Below are positions 31,391 to 36,401 of a DNA stretch of 36,401 nt, piece after piece (within the stretch, counting starts at the first letter, position 1; each line of letters starts with the position of its first letter). This DNA is from CAYOPE01 sp964405805 (GTDB lineage: Bacteria; Patescibacteriota; Doudnabacteria; UBA920; O2-02-FULL-48-8). The notes under the pieces were generated by a model. It was not told the DNA's origin. It did not search any database and saw nothing but the letters and a program-made list of their open reading frames with translations. The position numbers were made by a program, and so were the translations under genes. The DNA lies in assembly GCA_964405805.1 (NCBI GenBank), contig CAYOPE010000006.1, forward strand, positions 1-36,401. The letters are read 5' to 3'.

Positions 31391-31735
31391 ATGACTAACC
31401 CGTGTCACCCGGTCAGCGTGATGGTGACTGGAATCGCCTGTGTATTCAAGGGTTGCAATTACGTCTGGCGCTTAGGTAGGCGAGTCTACATCGTCACTGA
31501 CACTTCAGTCGGTACCGCGATCAAAAGTAGTGAGACCAGGATTTGTCCTGACTGCTGGAACGAGCAGCCTATGCCATTGCTATTTGATGAGCAGGCTGCG
31601 GTCGCTGCTGTCATTTCGGACAAGATACGTCGTGGCTATGTTGCAGGCGAGGTTTGTCGACTCGCCAATCGCGGCCACGTACTCGCCACAACTCAAAGTG
31701 CCGGAGGGAAACGCGTCGCATTCGTGATGAGATGA
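31391..31735 (+). CDS. Cys-containing protein of 114 aa, possible zinc ribbon
   Basis: The frame starts MTNPCHPVSVMVTGIACVFK. Four Cys could bind zinc: Cys17 and Cys22 (CVFKGC) and Cys52 and Cys55 (RICPDCWNEQ), the spacing of a small zinc-ribbon knuckle pair; two more Cys (5 and 88) are present. The C-terminal half (YVAGEVCRLANRGHVLATTQ) is not recognised. AGGAGG lies 8 nt before the ATG. The gene is GC-rich and stands alone, divergent from the purN-like gene. No known family. Confidence 0.6.
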   Translation: MTNPCHPVSVMVTGIACVFKGCNYVWRLGRRVYIVTDTSVGTAIKSSETRICPDCWNEQPMPLLFDEQAAVAAVISDKIRRGYVAGEVCRLANRGHVLATTQSAGGKRVAFVMR

Positions 31736-31738
31736 TCA

Positions 31739-31778
31739 AGTCCGCCGGTGGTGTGCTCACAGCACACCCCGGCTGACT
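31739..31778 (+). terminator. Hairpin after the 114-aa gene
   Basis: GTGTGCT/AGCACAC with outer GCCGG/CCGGC and AGTC/GACT makes a long imperfect stem just after the stop, but there is no U-tract. The better terminator is the next one at 31792. Confidence 0.45.
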
Positions 31779-31791
31779 CCCTCCCCAAAAC

Positions 31792-31823
31792 AAAAAAACG
31801 CCAAACTAGTTGGCGATTTTTTT
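31792..31823. terminator. Bidirectional terminator of rnpB and the 114-aa gene
   Basis: CGCCAA (31799-31804) pairs with TTGGCG (31810-31815), with A7 on the left and T7 on the right. It lies 8 nt beyond the 3' end of RNase P RNA on the minus strand. Confidence 0.85.
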
Positions 31824-31830
31824 ATGCTCT

Positions 31831-32137
31831 CAAAAGTAGACTATAAGCCGAATTCTGTTTTAAACAATCATCTATCTGGGACAAGCATTGCTGCTTGCCT
31901 CTAGCTGCCAACCCGTCCGGTCATTCGACCAGACCTATTTGGCATTGCACTTGCAAGTAAGTATTTAGCACGTTTCAGCCGGACTTAACCGGGTCGTTTC
32001 TGTTCGCAACTCTTGGTCACCCATGACGGGAATTACCCGCTACTTGCGGCTGCATGAACTCGCGAGGACTTCATCCAACCTACGTGTTCGGACTTTCCTC
32101 CCGATCGAAGATCGGGCGATTGTTCCGCCTACTTTTG
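31831..32137 (-). ncRNA. rnpB: RNase P RNA (type A-like, simplified L15)
   Basis: This RNA is the catalytic part of RNase P, which trims tRNA 5' ends. On the minus strand the conserved GGGAGGAAAGTCCGAACAC appears near the 5' end and ACAGAATTCGGCTTATAG at the 3' end, the two halves of the catalytic core. The ends pair as CAAAAGTAG/CTACTTTTG (P1), which defines 31831-32137. GCCAAATAGG marks the entry to P15. Where most bacteria have an internal loop with GGU that binds tRNA CCA, here P15 is a plain 7-bp hairpin with a GAAT loop. A promoter and terminator fit the ends. Confidence 0.95.
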
Positions 32138-32149
32138 AAAGCAATATAT

Positions 32150-32178
32150 ATTGTACTCCTTTTCGCCCCTCTTGTCAA
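32150..32178 (-). promoter_or_regulatory. Promoter of rnpB
   Basis: TTGACA (32173-32178) and TACAAT (32150-32155) on the minus strand are separated by 17 nt. Transcription should begin near 32143, close to the P1 helix. Confidence 0.85.
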
Positions 32179-32200
32179 TCCTGGTGATTTGTACTATAAT
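32172..32200 (+). promoter_or_regulatory. Promoter of typA (leaderless)
   Basis: TTGTCA (32172-32177) and TATAAT (32195-32200) are 17 nt apart. The ATG at 32209 is 8 nt beyond the -10 box, so the leader is only 1-2 nt. The -35 overlaps the rnpB -35 in the opposite direction. Confidence 0.8.
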
Positions 32201-32208
32201 TAGTCGTT

Positions 32209-34026
32209 ATGACTAGATCGGATATTAGAAATATAGCAATCATCGCGCACGTCGACCATGGCAAGACTACTCTAGTCGATGCCATGCTTCGCCAAACCCA
32301 AACTGTGAAAAACGTGGGCAGTGATTTGATTATGGACAACATGGATCTGGAGCGCGAGCGCGGCATCACCATCAAGGCCAAAAATGCTTCAGTTGTGTTT
32401 AATGGCGTCAAGGTCAACATTGTGGACACGCCGGGTCACGCTGACTTTGGCGGTGAAGTAGAGCGCACACTGCGCATGGTAGATGGCGTGCTTCTTCTCG
32501 TGGATGCCAAGGAAGGCCCTATGCCTCAGACCAAATTTGTGCTAAAGAAAGCGCTAGAGCTTGGTCATAAGGCCATCGTGGTTATCAACAAAATTGACCG
32601 ACCAGATGCTCAGATCGATGAAGTGGTAAACAAAACTTTTGACCTGTTTGTAAACCTGCATGCCACAGACGCCCAGCTGGATTTCCCGATTGTCTACACA
32701 TCAGCTGTCTCAGGTACCGCAAGTCTTGATAGCCACAAACCCGGCACTGACCTCGTCCCGCTTTTCGAAACTATTATCAACAAAATTCCAGCGCCTGAAG
32801 TGGCGGACAATGAGCCTCTTCAAATCCTAGTCCTAGCTCTGGCATATGATTCATACAAAGGCAAGCAAGGCATTGGCAAAATCTACTCGGGATCAATCAA
32901 AAAGAATCAAGCCATTATGCAGATAGCACCAGATGGCGCGAAACTTTCAGGCCGTGTCGTAGATATTTCCGTTTTCCAAGGGTTACAAAAGCAATCCATA
33001 GAAGAGGCATCTGCAGGTGAAATTGTCTCAGTAGCAGGCCTGGAAGAAATCACTATCGGATCAACAATCACTGATCCTGCTAATCCCAAACAAATTGATC
33101 CTGTCATAGTGGATGAGCCAACTGTGCAAATGACTTTCTCAGTAAACAACTCGCCTTTCGCTGGTCGCGAAGGAAAGTTTGTCACTTCCAGAAACATCCG
33201 CGACCGACTGTATAAAGAACTGGAAACCAATGTCGCGCTCAAAGTCACAGACACTGGTAGCCCTGATACTTTCCTCGTAGCGGGTCGCGGAGAACTTCAT
33301 CTTGCAGTATTAATCGAGACAATGAGACGCGAAGGCTATGAATTGCAAGTATCTCAACCTGAAGTAATCTTCCGCGAAGAAGATGGCAAGAAAACCGAAC
33401 CATTCGAACGCGTGTCTATCATCGTGCCGAATGATTATCAGGGAGCAGTGATCGAAGAAATTGGCAGACGCAAAGGCGACCTGGCTGATATGAATCATAC
33501 TGCCCACGGCGAGGTCCACATGGACTACGCCATGGCTACTCGGGCCATCATTGGCCTGAAAAGCAAATTGCTGACACAAACCAAAGGCACTGTGATTATC
33601 AATCACATCTTTGATTCTTATAGACCAGTTGAAATGTCCGGTCAGGTCACTCTTCCTCATGGCTCACTTATCGCCTCAGAGGCCGGGGTTTCAAATGCTT
33701 ATGGGCTGAACAATGCCCAGGAACGCGGCGAACTTTTCATCGGTCCTGCTGTCGAAGTCTATCTCGGCATGATTGTGGGTGAAAATGCGAAAGCAGAGGA
33801 CATCGAGGTCAATATCAACAAGACTAAGAAGCTGACCAACATGCGCGCCTCCGGCTCTGATGATGCTATCATCCTCACTCCTGCCAAGATCATGAGCCTC
33901 GAAGAGTCTCTAGAATTTCTAGGCCCAGATGAGCTGCTCGAAGTCACGCCTCAATCATTACGATTGCGCAAAAAAATTCTGGATCCAAACAAGCGCAAAC
34001 GAGAAAAGAATAAACAATCCGAATAA
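32209..34026 (+). CDS. typA: Ribosome-associated GTPase TypA/BipA
   Basis: TypA is an EF-G-like GTPase that binds the ribosome and helps in assembly and stress growth. The 605-aa protein has G1 AHVDHGKTTLVDAML (residues 13-27), the switch RERGITIKAKNAS, G3 DTPGHADFGGEVER, G4 NKIDRPDA, then EF-G domains II, III and V and the TypA-specific C-terminal domain (GPAVEVYLGMIVGENAKAED, KKLTNMRASGSDDAI). Length is as usual. The predicted transcript has almost no leader. It ends at a strong terminator. Confidence 0.97.
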   Translation: MTRSDIRNIAIIAHVDHGKTTLVDAMLRQTQTVKNVGSDLIMDNMDLERERGITIKAKNASVVFNGVKVNIVDTPGHADFGGEVERTLRMVDGVLLLVDAKEGPMPQTKFVLKKALELGHKAIVVINKIDRPDAQIDEVVNKTFDLFVNLHATDAQLDFPIVYTSAVSGTASLDSHKPGTDLVPLFETIINKIPAPEVADNEPLQILVLALAYDSYKGKQGIGKIYSGSIKKNQAIMQIAPDGAKLSGRVVDISVFQGLQKQSIEEASAGEIVSVAGLEEITIGSTITDPANPKQIDPVIVDEPTVQMTFSVNNSPFAGREGKFVTSRNIRDRLYKELETNVALKVTDTGSPDTFLVAGRGELHLAVLIETMRREGYELQVSQPEVIFREEDGKKTEPFERVSIIVPNDYQGAVIEEIGRRKGDLADMNHTAHGEVHMDYAMATRAIIGLKSKLLTQTKGTVIINHIFDSYRPVEMSGQVTLPHGSLIASEAGVSNAYGLNNAQERGELFIGPAVEVYLGMIVGENAKAEDIEVNINKTKKLTNMRASGSDDAIILTPAKIMSLEESLEFLGPDELLEVTPQSLRLRKKILDPNKRKREKNKQSE

Positions 34027-34054
34027 AAAACCGCCTAATCAAAGGCGGTTTTTT
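34025..34054. terminator. Bidirectional terminator after typA
   Basis: AAAAAACCGCCT pairs with AGGCGGTTTTTT around an AATCAA loop. It serves typA and, from the other side, possibly the 34116 gene. Confidence 0.9.
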
Positions 34055-34115
34055 AAAATCTATAACAATAAGGATACCTATATTTTAACAGTTAAAAACT
34101 TCTATTTGAAGACAG

Positions 34116-34991
34116 TCAATTATCTATTCTTTTTTTAGCTTCTTCCCTTTGCCATAATGCCTCCATATTTTTATGAGCTGAAGCAATTTTATTGACATAG
34201 TCCGCGCGCTCATTCTTGAACTTACTTTCAAAAATTGTTTTATCCAATAATTCAAACATTAACTGACCAATTAGATATAAAAATTGTATCATCCAGTAAA
34301 TCTCATTATTAGTTTTTCCTTTAATTTGATTGGTAAAACTTTTGTGAGTATAGCTGGAATAAACTCGATAGTATTTATTGTAAAAATTGGACTGATCGTC
34401 TTTTGGCCAATTATCAAAAGTTTCCTCAGAAACTTTTTTGAAAAAAAGATCCTTAAAAATCTCTTCGTAGCGCGGAAAGCTAAACGACATCTTAACTAAA
34501 CCCTTACTCGAAAATTTATCTATGTCGTCTGAAAAAACTATTGATTCGTTTTTTAAAAGATTGCTCCAAACACCTAAAAATCTATTATATTCATTTTTTA
34601 ACAACTCAGAGGGAGTAATAAATCTATAATTATCGCTAAAATACAAAAGATAGTTTCCTACAAAAATACCAAGTTTCTTTCGATCATCCTGATGAAGGAA
34701 ATATAACAATTCACCGTAAGTTTCAATTAACGATCTAAGAAAGGTCAAATAAAAATGAATATCCTCTGATTTTTCGGTATTTAGTTTATTAAACAAAAAA
34801 TCATATTGGTTCCAAAAATTCATTAAATATAAATACGGAACATCATTATTAAGAAAGATTTTTTGCTCGTCTAAAGAGAGTGCTTCAAACTTAATATTTT
34901 TTAGCCGTTCTTCTAAATCTGCAACTTGCTTTTGAACAAGATCTAAAGCAAATTTCAAAGCTTCAAGTTGTTCCTTAATTTTATAATTCAT
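34116..34991 (-). CDS. AT-rich unknown protein, possibly HEPN-like
   Basis: The 291-aa protein begins with a coiled coil (residues about 4-35, EQLEALKFALDLVQKQVADL) and is otherwise helical. Near the C-terminus it has YYRVYSSYTHKSF, in which Arg and His are seven residues apart, like the R-x(4-6)-H RNase motif of HEPN-fold proteins (compare DUF5677 types). That assignment is tentative and rests on one motif and helical content. It is more AT-rich than its neighbours, has its own promoter with a 15-nt leader (GAAGGA present), and stands alone, so it may be a recent acquisition with a possible defence or toxin role. Confidence 0.65.
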   Translation of the reverse strand: MNYKIKEQLEALKFALDLVQKQVADLEERLKNIKFEALSLDEQKIFLNNDVPYLYLMNFWNQYDFLFNKLNTEKSEDIHFYLTFLRSLIETYGELLYFLHQDDRKKLGIFVGNYLLYFSDNYRFITPSELLKNEYNRFLGVWSNLLKNESIVFSDDIDKFSSKGLVKMSFSFPRYEEIFKDLFFKKVSEETFDNWPKDDQSNFYNKYYRVYSSYTHKSFTNQIKGKTNNEIYWMIQFLYLIGQLMFELLDKTIFESKFKNERADYVNKIASAHKNMEALWQREEAKKRIDN

Positions 34992-35012
34992 ATGCTTACT
35001 TATAGTCCTTCA

Positions 35013-35041
35013 ATTATACCCGTCGTTCCCGACAGTATCAA
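35013..35041 (-). promoter_or_regulatory. Promoter of the HEPN-like gene
   Basis: TTGATA (35036-35041) and TATAAT (35013-35018) on the minus strand are separated by 17 nt. Transcription should start near 35006, about 15 nt before the ATG at 34991. Confidence 0.8.
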
Positions 35042-35103
35042 GGGTAAAATCAATTTATCTGCCGTCAGCCATAAAACGATTTTAATTCCCTTGACTGCCT
35101 AAA

Positions 35104-35132
35104 CAAAATCGCCTCAAGGAGAGGCGATTTTG
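35104..35132 (-). terminator. Terminator of the 83-aa coiled-coil gene
   Basis: CAAAATCGCCTC pairs with GAGGCGATTTTG (12 bp) around AAGGA. It lies 9 nt after the stop codon of the 83-aa gene. Confidence 0.85.
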
Positions 35133-35140
35133 AATTATTC

Positions 35141-35392
35141 TTAGTGTTCAAACTTGAGACCTAGTTTCGGGGAAGCTTTATCAACCCAATCCTCAACTTT
35201 CTTCATACGATGGTTCATGATCAACTTGTCATCTTTTAGGTCTTTTGCATCTTTAACCAAAGTATCAGCGGTGATTTGGATTTTATCAATCTTTGATTCA
35301 ATCTTCTTGCCATCTTCTTTGGTAAAAAATACATCCTTGAAAACCTCTTTTTGATATTTAGTTAAAGCTTCAATGTCTTTTTGAGTTATCAT
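35141..35392 (-). CDS. Coiled-coil protein of 83 aa
   Basis: The frame starts MITQKDIEALTKYQKEVFKD and has a heptad pattern through about residues 25-70 (KKIESKIDKIQITADTLVKD), so it is likely a coiled-coil dimer. Similar short helical proteins are common in Patescibacteria; function unknown. It has its own promoter and terminator. The leader is about 16 nt without a clear Shine-Dalgarno site. Confidence 0.75.
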   Translation of the reverse strand: MITQKDIEALTKYQKEVFKDVFFTKEDGKKIESKIDKIQITADTLVKDAKDLKDDKLIMNHRMKKVEDWVDKASPKLGLKFEH

Positions 35393-35414
35393 GGATTTTG
35401 CTTAGCGTTTATTT

Positions 35415-35443
35415 ATTATAAACAGCTGAATACTTTCAGTCAA
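35415..35443 (-). promoter_or_regulatory. Promoter of the 83-aa coiled-coil gene
   Basis: TTGACT (35438-35443) and TATAAT (35415-35420) on the minus strand are 17 nt apart, with transcription expected near 35408. Confidence 0.8.
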
Positions 35444-35472
35444 CTTAACGTTGCGGAATTGTCGCGCTCGTC

Positions 35473-35501
35473 TTGCTATCTTTGGTTAGAAAAGCTATAC
35501 T
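35473..35501 (+). promoter_or_regulatory. Promoter of the Cys-rich 68-aa gene
   Basis: TTGCTA (35473-35478) and TATACT (35496-35501) are separated by 17 nt. A small hairpin, GTCAGA/TCTGAC (35507-35524), sits at the mRNA start, just before the ribosome binding site. Confidence 0.65.
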
Positions 35502-35537
35502 TTATAGTCAGACAGAACTCTGACAAAGGAGGACGCT

Positions 35538-35744
35538 ATGTGCACCTGCGAGTGCCACAATCCGGACAATGAACAAGAGGCTCCGTGCCTCGACTGTGAG
35601 GTCGCTGGCTGCTTCGCTGCCAAGGAGACGATCGAACAGCGAGTGCGCGAAGCTATCGCGGATGCTCGTGCGAAGACCGACCCAACAGAAGTCGAACAAG
35701 CGTTGGATCAGCTCGGTGAAAAACGTGATCCGAATTCGCAGTAG
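35538..35744 (+). CDS. Cys-rich small protein of 68 aa
   Basis: The frame starts MCTCECHNPDNEQEAPCLDC. Six Cys (2, 4, 6, 17, 20, 25) and His7 are packed in the first 25 residues, a likely zinc or other metal site. The rest is an acidic/basic helix (ETIEQRVREAIADARAK). AGGAGG lies 5 nt before the ATG. It is GC-rich and monocistronic with its own promoter, leader hairpin and terminator. Not recognised. A regulatory or metal-sensing role is possible but unsupported. Confidence 0.65.
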   Translation: MCTCECHNPDNEQEAPCLDCEVAGCFAAKETIEQRVREAIADARAKTDPTEVEQALDQLGEKRDPNSQ

Positions 35745-35767
35745 CCGAGGCAGTAGTCGGTTTTCAA

Positions 35768-35800
35768 AAAGGTGGACACCCTTTCGGGTGTACCACCTTT
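35768..35800. terminator. Bidirectional terminator between the 68-aa gene and rpsI
   Basis: AAAGGTGG-ACACCC pairs with GGGTGT-CCACCTTT around TTTC, with one bulged A. GTTCTTTTTC follows on the plus strand and TTTTTG on the minus strand. Confidence 0.8.
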
Positions 35801-35823
35801 GTTCTTTTTCTGAGGAACAATTT

Positions 35824-36357
35824 TTAACGTTTGCTAAACTGTGGTGCTCGTCTTGCTCTTTTCAGTCCTGGTTTCTTTCGTTCTTTCACACGAGGATCTC
35901 TGGTCAGGAATCCGAGCTTTTTCAGAGTTCTTCGTGACTCGACATCCATCAAAATCAATCCTCTGGAAATGGCATGTCGCAAACTTTCGGCTTGCGCGTG
36001 AATTCCCCCGCCATGAATCTTGGCTTTGACATTGATTTGCTTGTCCACGCCGATTGATCTTAGAGGATGAGTGACGATCTGCTGCAAATCTTCAGTCTGA
36101 AAATATCCTTCGAAAGGCAACTGATTAATCTTGATCTCGCCATTACCTGGTGTCAGCAACGCTTGGGCCACTGCGGTCTTTCGTCTTCCCAATGCGTAGT
36201 AGCTTTTCCCATGCGGAACTTTGGCTGGAGCTGGCTTTGATTGTTCCATAGCAACAGGCGCCTCAACCGGCTTCGGGTGAGCCACAGTTCTTGGTTTACG
36301 AGCCACATGTGGCTTGGCAGCTGGCTTGCGTGCTGGCTTTTTAGTAACTGCTTCCAT
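35824..36357 (-). CDS. rpsI: 30S ribosomal protein uS9 with N-terminal extension
   Basis: The last 130 residues are S9: YALGRRKTAVAQALLTPGNG near the start, INQLPFEGYF, KAKIHGGGIHAQAESLRHAI, and the tRNA-touching C-terminal tail KKPGLKRARRAPQFSKR. Before it lie about 48 extra residues rich in Lys, Ala and Pro (ARKPAAKPHVARKPRTVAH), which would reach out over the 30S surface. The ATG overlaps the preceding gene's TAA (TAATG). An AAAGGA lies 10 nt upstream. Confidence 0.95.
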   Translation of the reverse strand: MEAVTKKPARKPAAKPHVARKPRTVAHPKPVEAPVAMEQSKPAPAKVPHGKSYYALGRRKTAVAQALLTPGNGEIKINQLPFEGYFQTEDLQQIVTHPLRSIGVDKQINVKAKIHGGGIHAQAESLRHAISRGLILMDVESRRTLKKLGFLTRDPRVKERKKPGLKRARRAPQFSKR

Positions 36358-36401
36358 TATTTGATTTCCTTTTCTATATTAAATTCATGTTTATCCCCTG
36401 C
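36357..36401 (-). CDS. rplM: C-terminal end of a gene, probably rplM (uL13)
   Basis: The last 14 codons, AGDKHEFNIEKEIK and TAA, run in from the right edge. Placement right before rpsI with a TAATG overlap is the normal rplM-rpsI order, and AGDKHEF fits the end of L13 (VYAGxxHxH). Too short to be sure. Confidence 0.6.
   Translation of the reverse strand, partial: AGDKHEFNIEKEIK

Overview
The window looks like a chromosomal piece of a Candidate Phyla Radiation (Patescibacteria) bacterium, probably of the Parcubacteria side. The basis is inference: compact overlapping operons, short versions of core proteins (MetK 337 aa, SecA ending in a SEC-C zinc motif), a conserved membrane-anchored protein of the kind common in that group, a bacterial RNase P RNA with a simplified L15, and almost no amino-acid or cofactor biosynthesis. 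No phage, CRISPR array, tRNA or classical insertion sequence is visible.

Layout. 1-2097: a membrane-anchored protein running off the left edge, and a sigma-region-4/HARE-HTH regulator. 2165-5648: a 57-aa protein, then secD-secF, a nucleotidyltransferase and maf. 5708-8525: a GC-rich membrane protein, metK (carrying a palindromic repeat inside the gene), a membrane-anchored thermonuclease, a tiny leaderless gene, and a GlcG/HbpS-like protein. 8616-15054: a possible non-coding RNA, then a PstI/BsuBI-type restriction-modification pair and an AlbA_2 protein trailing secA. 15061-15521: a GxxExxY nuclease gene bracketed by mirrored TACGAA arrays. 15636-20231: a GC-rich orphan, then a polyamine operon (arginine decarboxylase, deoxyhypusine-synthase-like, N-carbamoylputrescine amidase, agmatine deiminase). 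20374-24039: murG, a patatin, murC and hpf. 24114-28645: an exopolysaccharide/glycan cluster (sugar transferase, PPC protein, TrpR-like regulator, two GT4 glycosyltransferases). 28700-31735: an RRM protein, a GC-rich purD/purN-like pair and a Cys-rich protein. 31831-34026: rnpB and typA, divergent. 34116-36401: a HEPN-like protein, two small proteins, and rpsI with the end of a probable rplM.

Expression. Many genes have readable TTGACA-N17-TATAAT promoters. Several host-like genes (secD, nuc, the 58-aa ORF, typA, probably the methyltransferase) have the -10 box only 6-10 nt before the ATG, which predicts leaderless or nearly leaderless mRNAs. In two places divergent promoters share one overlapping -35 box. 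In contrast, a set of GC-rich genes (5708, 8127, 15636, 29246/30514, 31391, 35538) have strong AGGAGG-like ribosome binding sites, and most also have their own promoter and terminator, as if they were self-contained cassettes.

The observations most worth following up are the repeat inside metK, the mirrored TACGAA ends of the GxxExxY unit, the GGCC-centred palindromes around the trpR-like gene, the heptamer array inside a glycosyltransferase gene, the RNase P RNA without the L15 GGU, the candidate ncRNA, and the GC-rich cassettes. All calls come from reading the sequence by eye; no database search was run.
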